Source: Flavobacteriia bacterium (GTDB lineage: Bacteria > Bacteroidota > Bacteroidia > Flavobacteriales_D > Crocinitomicaceae). From it: DNA of 61,559 bases. A program made the position numbers and the translations under genes. Positions 51,990 through 58,892 of this stretch are shown here, piece by piece; position 1 is the stretch's first letter, and the number at the start of each line of letters is the position of its first letter. The stretch covers positions 1-61,559 of the forward strand of contig RFQZ01000012.1 of NCBI GenBank assembly GCA_009924735.1. The letters are read 5' to 3'. The notes beneath the pieces are model-generated. The model was not told where the DNA came from and searched no databases. It saw nothing but the letters and a program-made list of their open reading frames with translations.

Positions 51990-52922
51990 TTATTGGTTTA
52001 ACTTGAACCTTTTCACAGCTTCGGTTAGCCTGGGAATGACTTCAAAAGCATCTCCCAGAACGCCATAGTCTGCCGCTTTGAAAAAAGGAGCTTCTTTGTC
52101 TGTGTTTACCACAACAATTACTTTAGATCCGTTCACACCGGCTAAATGTTGTATCGCACCTGAAATGCCTATGGCAATGTACAAGTTGGGACGTATGGCG
52201 ATGCCTGTTTGTCCAACATGTTCGTGGTGAGGTCTCCAACCGATGTCAGAAACGGGACGTGAACAAGCGGTTGCGGCACCAAGGGCACTTGCCAAATCGT
52301 CAATGATTCCCCAGTTTTCAGGGCCTTTTAAGCCACGTCCGGCAGAAACAACCAACTCTGCTTCTGGCAAAGGAATGTTTCCTTCGGGTTTTTTCGTAGA
52401 TAGGATTTTAATTCCAGAGGATTCTATGGTTTCATTTACTTCTTCCACGGGACAAACTTCAGCGATTTTTTCAGGTGCAATGCTGTTTGCCAAAAGTGAA
52501 ATGATTCGTTTTTGAGAATTTACTTTAACGAATCCAAATGCTTTTCCGGAAAAGACATTTACCTTGATGGTTTGATCCATCTCGGGAAGGGCAACAGCGC
52601 CTGCTACCAATCCAGCTTTGAGTCTTACGGATACACGGGGAGCGATGGCTTTTCCAGCAACATCATGCAAAAACAAAATGTTTTCTGCGTTAGCGGCGTG
52701 GTTACATACCCAAGTGGAAACTTGTTGTTCATCGCTTCCATCAATGGCGCGGTTAACGATAACTTTTTGGGCGCCAAAGCTTCCTAATGTTGCCAAGGTG
52801 TTCGCGTCAGCATTTCCGGCGGTCAAGACGATGACTTCGTTTCCTAATTTTTTTGCGTAAGTAACTGCTTCAAAAGCAGATTTGCTCATTCCATTGGAAG
52901 TGTGTAAATATACCAGTGTCAT
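51990..52922 (-). CDS. etfA: electron transfer flavoprotein subunit alpha
   Basis: A 310-residue FAD-binding subunit. The FAD motif is present (VSAGRGLKGPENWGIIDDLA, SRPVSDIGWRPHHEHVGQTG, LYIAIGISGAIQHLAGV). It accepts electrons from acyl-CoA dehydrogenases and passes them to the quinone pool via ETF:quinone oxidoreductase. The start MTLVYLHTSNGMSKSAFEAV is standard for the short bacterial type. It follows etfB by 10 bases. Confidence 0.96.
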   Translation of the reverse strand: MTLVYLHTSNGMSKSAFEAVTYAKKLGNEVIVLTAGNADANTLATLGSFGAQKVIVNRAIDGSDEQQVSTWVCNHAANAENILFLHDVAGKAIAPRVSVRLKAGLVAGAVALPEMDQTIKVNVFSGKAFGFVKVNSQKRIISLLANSIAPEKIAEVCPVEEVNETIESSGIKILSTKKPEGNIPLPEAELVVSAGRGLKGPENWGIIDDLASALGAATACSRPVSDIGWRPHHEHVGQTGIAIRPNLYIAIGISGAIQHLAGVNGSKVIVVVNTDKEAPFFKAADYGVLGDAFEVIPRLTEAVKRFKLNQ

Positions 52923-52932
52923 ATTTTTGCTA

Positions 52933-53673
52933 TTAAATTACTTTGGCTTCGTTGTGTAAGAGGGCAACCAATTCATCCATGTTGTTTGGATCAATCATTT
53001 TTACTTCTGATTTTGCAAGTGGGCTTCCAAAAGTCGCGAAGGTGGTAAGGTCATCACAAGCTGCGGGAGGAATTACCTCCAACGGTTTTGTGCGTGCTGC
53101 CATGATGCCTCTCATGTTGGGGATTCTTTGTTCCGCCATTCCTTTTGCACAGGAAACGACAATCGGTGCGTTCACAGAAACGACTTCTACGCCATTTGCT
53201 GCTTCTCTTTCCAAAGTTAGGGTTGTGCCCTCAACGTCAAGTTTTGAAGCCAAGGAAATCAGTGGAAAACCCAAAGATTCTGCAATCATTCCAGCTACTT
53301 GGGAACCGTTGTAATTGATGGTTTCTTTTCCGGTTAACACCATGTCAAACCCAATGGTTTTGGCATACGTAGCGATTTGGGTGGCTACAAAATAGGCGTC
53401 CTTCGGATTTGCATCAATACGAACCGCCTTGTCAGCCCCGATGGCCAGTGCTTTTCGCATGATTGCGTCATCTTCGTTTGGACCTACGGTTACAATGGTA
53501 ACTTCTCCACCAACGGATTCTTTAATTTCTAAAGCACGAACCAAGGCATACCACTCGTCATAAGGATTTACAATGTACTGAACACCTGCTTCATCAAATG
53601 CAGTATTGTTGTTTGTGAAAGCGATTTTGGATGTGGTATCGGGTGCTTTACTAATGCATACTAGGGTTTTCAT
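52933..53673 (-). CDS. etfB: electron transfer flavoprotein subunit beta
   Basis: A 246-residue AMP-binding partner of EtfA. ATG 53673 gives the standard start MKTLVCISKAPDTTSKIAF; an in-frame TTG at 53697 lies inside the -7 box and is not used. Motifs: YDEWYALVRALEIKESVGGE, the adenine-binding VLTGKETINYNGSQVAGMIA, and APIVVSCAKGMAEQRIPNMR. First gene of the etfB-etfA-BFN unit. Confidence 0.96.
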   Translation of the reverse strand: MKTLVCISKAPDTTSKIAFTNNNTAFDEAGVQYIVNPYDEWYALVRALEIKESVGGEVTIVTVGPNEDDAIMRKALAIGADKAVRIDANPKDAYFVATQIATYAKTIGFDMVLTGKETINYNGSQVAGMIAESLGFPLISLASKLDVEGTTLTLEREAANGVEVVSVNAPIVVSCAKGMAEQRIPNMRGIMAARTKPLEVIPPAACDDLTTFATFGSPLAKSEVKMIDPNNMDELVALLHNEAKVI

Positions 53674-53694
53674 AGCGCTGTTAAATTTGCTCGA

Positions 53695-53702
53695 CAAATG
53701 TA
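53695..53702 (-). promoter_or_regulatory. -7 box TACATTTG of etfB-etfA
   Basis: Minus strand TACATTTG, 21 bases before the etfB ATG. No clear -33 element. Confidence 0.5.
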
Positions 53703-53741
53703 CATATTAATCTCCATTTGAAATGCGTTTGTAAGTAAAGT

Positions 53742-54659
53742 CTAAGAAGACAATAAAGTTGCGATGTAGAAGGAAAAAGCGGCTAGAAAGCAAGAAAGGG
53801 CTACTTTTTTTAATTCAGGGTCAAAATCCTTAGGAAATTGTATGCTTTGTACCTGTTTTAAGTGCTTTAAAAAAAACGGGAAAGGCAACAAGCCAAGAAG
53901 CATCCAGAAACTTCTGTTCTCGAAAAAAACCAACGCAATCAAGAAAAACCACGAAAGCGAAGAAAGTGCAATCAACCCAAAGTGGTATTGTTTGGCACGC
54001 AGAAATCCCATCTTAACAACCAAGGTTTTCTTGCCCGATTCACGGTCGTTTTCTTGGTCTCTCATGTTGTTTAGGTTTAATACACCAACGCTCCATCCAC
54101 CGATGGAAATCGCACCCAATAACTCGCATATATTGAAGGTGGTGGTGTAAAGATGTTTTGTTCCAACGACCGCAAGCATTCCAAAAAATAAAAAGACCAC
54201 CATGTCACCCAATCCGAGGTAACCATAGGCATTTTTTCCCACGGTATACATCACAGCGGCAGCAATGCTCAACACTGCGAGAAAGGCATAAAGGTAGCGT
54301 CCTTGAATTCCAATGACGAGTGACGCATGGTAAATGAGTAAACCGGCCGAAAGCAAGGAAAGCAACGCAGAAAGGACAACGGCAATTTTCATTGTTTTTT
54401 GGGAAATCTTACCGGATTGTACTGCCCGCATTGGACCAATTCTGTTGGCATTGTCCGTGCCTTTTTGGGCATCTCCAAGGTCGTTCGCAAGGTTTGAAAG
54501 AATTTGAAACAACAGGGTTGTTACCAAACAACCGAAGAGCACCCAGAGGTTCTCCCTTCCAGCGAAAGGACTTAGCCCCAATCCGACCAAAATGCCCGAA
54601 ATGGAAAGCGGAAGGGTACGCAAACGCAGTGCGTGAATCCAAATTTTTAGTTGATCCAT
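53742..54659 (-). CDS. menA: 1,4-dihydroxy-2-naphthoate polyprenyltransferase
   Basis: A 305-residue inner-membrane UbiA-family prenyltransferase that joins a polyprenyl chain to DHNA in menaquinone synthesis. The start is ATG 54659 (MDQLKIWIHALRLRTLPLSI). The two aspartate motifs that bind magnesium and the prenyl diphosphate are ANDLGDAQKGTDNANRIGPM (about residues 59-78) and NLNNMRDQENDRESGKKTLV (about 189-208). Eight to nine membrane helices. A TTG 15 bases upstream lies next to the -7 box and is rejected. Divergent from the SGNH gene. Confidence 0.94.
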   Translation of the reverse strand: MDQLKIWIHALRLRTLPLSISGILVGLGLSPFAGRENLWVLFGCLVTTLLFQILSNLANDLGDAQKGTDNANRIGPMRAVQSGKISQKTMKIAVVLSALLSLLSAGLLIYHASLVIGIQGRYLYAFLAVLSIAAAVMYTVGKNAYGYLGLGDMVVFLFFGMLAVVGTKHLYTTTFNICELLGAISIGGWSVGVLNLNNMRDQENDRESGKKTLVVKMGFLRAKQYHFGLIALSSLSWFFLIALVFFENRSFWMLLGLLPFPFFLKHLKQVQSIQFPKDFDPELKKVALSCFLAAFSFYIATLLSS

Positions 54660-54663
54660 GGCA

Positions 54664-54671
54664 CAAAAATA
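54664..54671 (-). promoter_or_regulatory. -7 box TATTTTTG, leaderless spacing (menA)
   Basis: Minus strand TATTTTTG, then TGCC, then the ATG of menA. No -33 TTTG at normal distance. Confidence 0.55.
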
Positions 54672-54797
54672 CAAAAGGAAAAATTAAGAAAGCGCATTCG
54701 ATTCGTGTGAAGGAGGAAGGGGATACCCCTCACCAAAAAGACCCAATCAAACCGAATTCGGATGCTGAAAAATGTTTAATTTCGAAGAAAAATCACC

Positions 54798-56036
54798 ATG
54801 AAAAAATCGCTACTGTTGCTTTTTGTCGGCTTATGCACAATCACATTTGGACAAGACAGCTTAAAAGTATTGTTTATTGGCAACAGTTATACGTACGCCA
54901 ATGACCTTCCCGGTACATTCATGCAAATTGCAAATGCCATGGGCGACTATTCATTCGTAGATTCCAAAACGAATGGGGGGTATACCTTTCAGATGCATTC
55001 CCAAGATCTGGTTACGTATCAAAAAATCAATGCACAAGATTGGGATTACGTAATCATTCAGGGACAAAGCCAAGAGCCTTCCTTTCCTTTTCAGCAAGTA
55101 AACACGCAATCCATTCCCTATGCCATGCAATTGGCTGATTCAGTGTATGCCAACCACGATTGCGCGCAAGTTAACTATTTTATGAGCTGGGGACGAGAAA
55201 TCGGAGACCCACAATGGGACAGCATCAATACGTTTCACAAGATGAATGCGCGTCTAAGAGATGCTTATTTGCGGATTGCAGATTCAAGCATGGCCTCTGT
55301 AAGCCCGGTAGGGTCAGCTTGGCGTTATGTCAGAGAAACCCAACCGAACATTCAATTGTATGTTGGAGATGGCTCACATCCATCTGTGGCCGGGACCTAT
55401 TTGGCGGCATCGGTGTTTTATGTATCCTTGTTTCAAAAGCCCATTTCCCCAAACCTTTCTTACACGGCAGGACTCGATGCGGTTACCGCACAATTCCTCA
55501 CGGATGCAGCGAATTTGGTCGTCCTTGACAGCATAGACACGTGGATGTTAACCCACCCAGATTCTTTAACGCAAACGGACCTAACGGCCCAGGCCGGTGG
55601 AATTCCCGGAGGCTATTTATTCGATGCCAACTGTTCGCATTGCGATCAAGTCACCTGGGATTTTGGGGACAATCAATTCGGTACGGGTTTACAAGTTGCC
55701 CACACCTTTGCAACGGGAACCTATTGGGTAAGCTGCATTGCATCAGGACCTTGTGGACAGGCAATGGATTCAGTACAAATTACGGTGGGTGTTAACGATG
55801 TTTCTGAAATGGGTGTGCCTATTTCGATTCATGCAATTGGAGAAAACCAATGGTCTTTAAAAGGCCTTAACCTACCCATAAACGAGTTAACAGCATTTGA
55901 TTATTCTGGAAAAGAAATAGCCATTCAACGACTCAATGCATCCGAAGGCAATATACTATTTGCTTTGAACACACCTTTGGCCATCATTCGACTGAATGGG
56001 GATTATTATCGATTACCGATTAGGGTTGGGGAATAA
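54798..56036 (+). CDS. secreted SGNH-type hydrolase with PKD domain
   Basis: A 412-residue exported protein. Signal peptide MKKSLLLLFVGLCTITFGQ. The SGNH catalytic blocks are LKVLFIGNSYTYANDLPGTF (Ser in GNS), WDYVIIQGQSQEPSF (oxyanion Gln/Asn block) and YVGDGSHPSVAGTYLAA (Asp and His of the dyad). It is similar to the DUF4886-like group. A PKD-like domain spans about residues 265-330 (QVTWDFGDNQFGTGLQVAHT), and the C-terminal 75 residues look like a degenerate T9SS type-A signal (LNGDYYRLPI). It probably de-esterifies an extracellular polysaccharide or lipid; the substrate is unknown. Confidence 0.82.
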   Translation: MKKSLLLLFVGLCTITFGQDSLKVLFIGNSYTYANDLPGTFMQIANAMGDYSFVDSKTNGGYTFQMHSQDLVTYQKINAQDWDYVIIQGQSQEPSFPFQQVNTQSIPYAMQLADSVYANHDCAQVNYFMSWGREIGDPQWDSINTFHKMNARLRDAYLRIADSSMASVSPVGSAWRYVRETQPNIQLYVGDGSHPSVAGTYLAASVFYVSLFQKPISPNLSYTAGLDAVTAQFLTDAANLVVLDSIDTWMLTHPDSLTQTDLTAQAGGIPGGYLFDANCSHCDQVTWDFGDNQFGTGLQVAHTFATGTYWVSCIASGPCGQAMDSVQITVGVNDVSEMGVPISIHAIGENQWSLKGLNLPINELTAFDYSGKEIAIQRLNASEGNILFALNTPLAIIRLNGDYYRLPIRVGE

Positions 56037-56621
56037 TTAATGCGTTTCCAACTCCACCGCGACTTCATTTCTACGACCAAAGACATCCCAAGGCGCATTG
56101 TAAGCCATAAAAAGAAAGGGTTTTTTATAGGCGATTTTTTCCTTGTCTAACTGCTGAATCAGTTCTTGTTGATGTTTTTCAATGCGTTTGTCATTCGCCC
56201 AACCTCCAAAACGAACAACGGCTAAGCGTTTAGCACTTACCTCGTCAATCTTGACCTTGGAAGAATTCGGGGTAGGTAAATCTGATTTAGCGTATTGTTT
56301 GGGCATAACAAAATACATGCTCGCTTCTTCACCTTGTTCCATGATAACGGGCGAGGTCATTGCAATTTTTTGTTGGCTTTGGTTGTTGCCAAAAATGTAG
56401 GACGCGATGCTTCTAAATCCCTGTGAACCATAGTTATCGAAAGAAGCCCCTTCTAAGTCCATTTTCGCTACGACCATGTTTGAGTACAATCGGATTTCAA
56501 CGTTGTTTTCGAGCGTTCGCTCTACCGTGTAGGCTGGTTTTTCAATTTTTGACATGTAAAATGAATTAAGTCCAATGAATAAGAGTGCTCCAACAAGGGG
56601 CCACTTGAAGTAACCTTTCAT
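56037..56621 (-). CDS. SOUL-family heme-binding-like protein
   Basis: A 194-residue protein from ATG 56621 (MKGYFKWPLVGALLFIGLNS, one N-terminal anchor). The longer frame from 56657 adds 12 residues lacking a charged start and is less likely. SOUL features: PAYTVERTLENNVEIRLYSN, the segment KIAMTSPVIMEQGEEASMYF, VMPKQY, and the C-terminal KKPFLFMAYNAPWD with the conserved NxPW ending. These proteins bind heme or related ligands in other organisms; the role in this phylum is unknown. Probably membrane-anchored with the domain outside. Convergent with the SGNH gene, no gap. Confidence 0.9.
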   Translation of the reverse strand: MKGYFKWPLVGALLFIGLNSFYMSKIEKPAYTVERTLENNVEIRLYSNMVVAKMDLEGASFDNYGSQGFRSIASYIFGNNQSQQKIAMTSPVIMEQGEEASMYFVMPKQYAKSDLPTPNSSKVKIDEVSAKRLAVVRFGGWANDKRIEKHQQELIQQLDKEKIAYKKPFLFMAYNAPWDVFGRRNEVAVELETH

Positions 56622-56708
56622 AGGTGTGTTTTCCACAAGAACACCCCACACGCACATTTGTTGAGAAATTATGGAAAAGAGTGGATTTCCATGTTTTTCA
56701 AATTTCTG

Positions 56709-56716
56709 TACATTTG
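56709..56716 (+). promoter_or_regulatory. promoter -7 box of tRNA-Pro
   Basis: TACATTTG six bases before the first tRNA base; a TTTC at 56686-56689 lies 19 bases upstream as a weak -33. The initiation point falls at the tRNA 5' end. Confidence 0.55.
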
Positions 56717-56722
56717 CCTAAG

Positions 56723-56799
56723 CGGGATGTAGCGCAGTCCGGTAGCGTACACGTCTGGGGGGCGTGTGGTCGCAGGTTCGAATCCTGTCATCCCGACCA
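56723..56799 (+). tRNA. tRNA-Pro (GGG)
   Basis: A full cloverleaf. The acceptor CGGGATG pairs with CATCCCG; the D-arm is GCGCAGTCCGGTAGCGT. The anticodon stem CACGT/GCGTG holds the loop CTGGGGG, giving anticodon GGG. The T-arm is GCAGG-TTCGAAT-CCTGT. CCA is encoded, as ACCA at the 3' end. It marks the border between housekeeping DNA and the accessory region. Confidence 0.95.
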
Positions 56800-56806
56800 A
56801 ACCCTC

Positions 56807-56840
56807 AAAAACCCATTGACTTGCAATGGGTTTTTGTTTT
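56807..56840 (+). terminator. terminator after tRNA-Pro
   Basis: AAAAACCCATTG (56807-56818) pairs perfectly with CAATGGGTTTTT (56824-56835) around ACTTG, followed by GTTTT. Confidence 0.88.
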
Positions 56841-56951
56841 TAGGAATTGGGTTCGAACCGTTTTTTGGGTGCTTAGATTCTTTTTCATTTTATGTAAAAA
56901 TTCTTACCCCTTCATCGATCATTTTTTCATATCCTGATGGGGTTTGAAAAC

Positions 56952-56981
56952 AAAAAAAACCGACCTTGTTAGTGTCGGTTT
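56952..56981 (-). terminator. minus-strand terminator
   Basis: AAACCGAC (56957-56964) pairs with GTCGGTTT (56974-56981). On the minus strand the hairpin is followed by a T-tract (the A-run at 56952-56959), so it would end transcripts from the minus-strand gene at 57130-57750, some 150 bases earlier. Confidence 0.7.
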
Positions 56982-57026
56982 CTCCTTGAGTAAAACAATG
57001 TGGTTCTTCTTAAAATTTTTTAGAAT

Positions 57027-57126
57027 TTAGTTCATTCCAGTAATACACTGAACATACATTTTTAACTTTTCGCTGGCTCCGTAACTTAAGTATTGATCGA
57101 AGATATACAATCTGTATTTGTCAATG
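57027..57126 (-). other. coding-like fragment downstream of the secreted protein gene
   Basis: Minus strand, a frame ending in TAA at 57027-57029, reads IDKYRLYIFDQYLSYGASEK followed by LKMYVQCITGMN. It looks like the true C-terminus of a protein but has no ATG at the right place; upstream it runs into the +1 frame of the 57130-57750 gene. It may be a remnant of a lost gene or an extension reached by frameshift. The rest of 56982-57129 shows nothing else. Confidence 0.25.
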
Positions 57127-57129
57127 CTT

Positions 57130-57750
57130 TTAGTCTTTAAATAAATCCTCGTTCTTAGGCTTATTCAAAAACGCCGTTATTTTTTCAGTCGAAATTATAC
57201 TCGTAAAGTCGTCAATTTCTTTGGAAGATGAAAATACTAATACAAAGCCGTCAACTTTCATAAATTCATTACTTGATGATTGTAATTCTCCTGTTTTTAC
57301 TAAAAGAAGATATTTAATCTCACCTTTACTTTCCAAAATTTTGAAGTCAAATTTCAAGTTTACCAAAAACTGAAAATTCCATTCATTTCCGTAAAGAAAA
57401 TATCCAACTACTTTACTTTTTGTAGTCATCGTTTTATAAAGTTCTTTTACATTATTTTCTTTTGCTGTTTTTATCCATTCTTCATATTTAAGTTTGGCTT
57501 CAGCCAATGCATTCAAAAACACCTGATTATTACTTTGGTCAATAGAAATTCCACCTTCATCGTGAATTGGGTCCAATGACATTGCGTTAATGTAAAGTTT
57601 GTATTTATCCTTCTCCATTGAAGAAATTTGAATCTCGTATGACTTCCCTGCATATGTGTTGTCATAACTTGAAAATTTAGTTTGTGCCTTACTTTGAAAA
57701 GCCACTGCAATAACTAAACTCACTGTAAAAAATGATCTTGAAATTTTCAT
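57130..57750 (-). CDS. secreted protein of unknown function
   Basis: A 206-residue exported protein with signal peptide MKISRSFFTVSLVIAVAFQS (cleavage near SKA). The mature part begins FSSYDNTYAGKSYEIQISS, has an alpha/beta mix with many Lys/Glu, and a middle helix (NALAEAKLKYEEWIKTAKEN). No known domain recognised. It is AT-rich compared with the housekeeping genes and lies beyond the tRNA, consistent with acquired DNA. It stands alone. The start ATG 57750 has no clear promoter box. Confidence 0.7.
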   Translation of the reverse strand: MKISRSFFTVSLVIAVAFQSKAQTKFSSYDNTYAGKSYEIQISSMEKDKYKLYINAMSLDPIHDEGGISIDQSNNQVFLNALAEAKLKYEEWIKTAKENNVKELYKTMTTKSKVVGYFLYGNEWNFQFLVNLKFDFKILESKGEIKYLLLVKTGELQSSSNEFMKVDGFVLVFSSSKEIDDFTSIISTEKITAFLNKPKNEDLFKD

Positions 57751-57921
57751 AATATTATATTTTTGTTTGTCCTACTCTTATGGATTTTCAGATTACTCCT
57801 TTTTTTTTATGTGGTTAAACTATCTCCACTTTTTATATTTTTCGATTCTATAATATTGGTTGTTTATACACTTCTGTTTTCAAACCATCTTAATATTTCC
57901 CACAAATTTCTAATCAATTAA

Positions 57922-57940
57922 TGACAATTCAAGTCAATAA
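57922..57940. repeat. operator-like repeat, copy 1
   Basis: TGACAATTCAAGTCAATAA, which contains the inverted repeat TGAC-N7-GTCA. It recurs exactly 40 bases later with 16 of 19 bases identical, ahead of a WYL-type regulator gene. The remaining gap 57751-57921 is AT-rich with nothing recognised. Confidence 0.5.
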
Positions 57941-57961
57941 AAAATCATCTTAAAATTCCCC

Positions 57962-57980
57962 TGACAACTCGGGTCAATAA
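57962..57980. repeat. operator-like repeat, copy 2
   Basis: TGACAACTCGGGTCAATAA, with the same TGAC-N7-GTCA inverted repeat as copy 1. It lies 38 bases before the -7 box of the WYL regulator gene, where a repressor could bind. Confidence 0.5.
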
Positions 57981-58017
57981 TTTGCAAAGCCCAAACAGAT
58001 TGGGGTTATTTGTTCCA

Positions 58018-58025
58018 TAAATTTG
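58018..58025 (+). promoter_or_regulatory. -7 box TAAATTTG of the WYL regulator
   Basis: TAAATTTG five bases before the ATG at 58031, a very short or absent leader. Confidence 0.5.
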
Positions 58026-58030
58026 GTTTC

Positions 58031-58843
58031 ATGCTTAATCAACATAAAATACTTCGGGTTTTACAACTCATTGCCTACCTTCAAGAATCCCAACATAAAA
58101 GCATCCAGCAACTCTCTTCTTTTCTTGAAACAACAGAAAGAACAGTCTACCGCTACCTCGACCTCCTACGTGAATGTGGCTTTAACCTTCACAAAGATGC
58201 GGGACAGCGTTATTTTATTGAGAAAGAAGATGCTGATGGGGTTCATTTCAGTCAAGAAGAAGCACAATTTCTCAAAGAATTGGTTTTGACTACGGGTAAC
58301 AAATCCAAACTCAAAGATTCAGTTTTGAGTAAAATCTACATGGGATCTGAACTGCCAATGGTTGCGGCGCACCTGCACAATGCCAAAAACGGTAAAACCG
58401 TGGAACGGCTCACCAAAGCCATGATGAACAAAGAACAGGTAGTCTTGAAGAAATACCAGTCGATTAACTCTGAAACCATTTCCGACAGGGTGGTAGAACC
58501 CTTTGGATTTACGGATAATTACCATACCGTTATGGCATTCGAACCCGCATCTAAAAAGAACAAAACGTTCAATATTGACAGAATTGGGTCGGTGGAATAC
58601 CTTACCTTGCCTTTTAAAAACGAAGCCAAACACGAGCAACAGATACCAGATGTATTCGGTTTCGCTTATTCAGGACAGAAACATCCTGTGAAGCTGGAAC
58701 TCAGCCTCAAGCAATTTTTATTATTGAAAGACCAGTACCCACTCGTGGCGCCCTTTGTGAAGTATAATTCCACACTGGACAAATATGTGTTGGTGGTGGA
58801 AGTGAATGATACGAGGGTGGTGGATGCAATCAGAATCTCTTAG
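58031..58843 (+). CDS. HTH/WYL-domain transcriptional regulator
   Basis: A 270-residue cytoplasmic DNA-binding protein from ATG 58031 (MLNQHKILRVLQLIAYLQES). A winged helix-turn-helix occupies about residues 1-65 (SIQQLSSFLETTERTVYRYL, DLLRECGF). The WYL sensor domain follows at about 135-215 (SDRVVEPFGFTDNYHTVMAF, NIDRIGSVEYL), and a C-terminal WCX-like part ends it. Regulators of this build (BrxR, CapW) repress defence islands and sense nucleic-acid-derived ligands. The gene lies directly before hsdM (49-base gap) and downstream of two operator-like repeats, so it probably controls itself and the locus. It could act on hsdM and abiF alike. Confidence 0.85.
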   Translation: MLNQHKILRVLQLIAYLQESQHKSIQQLSSFLETTERTVYRYLDLLRECGFNLHKDAGQRYFIEKEDADGVHFSQEEAQFLKELVLTTGNKSKLKDSVLSKIYMGSELPMVAAHLHNAKNGKTVERLTKAMMNKEQVVLKKYQSINSETISDRVVEPFGFTDNYHTVMAFEPASKKNKTFNIDRIGSVEYLTLPFKNEAKHEQQIPDVFGFAYSGQKHPVKLELSLKQFLLLKDQYPLVAPFVKYNSTLDKYVLVVEVNDTRVVDAIRIS

Positions 58844-58892
58844 AAATTGAATACAATTTGCTTTCTCTATCTTTACATAAGATATAATTAAA

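Noticed and set aside
53674-53697. Extended etfB start at a TTG
   Set aside because: The TTG lies inside the -7 box and the extra residues are absent from typical EtfB proteins.
56850-56859. GGTTCGAACC palindrome after the tRNA, considered as an attachment-site copy of the T-arm
   Set aside because: Only ten bases match, it is followed by no further tRNA-like sequence, and a palindrome of this kind can arise by chance.
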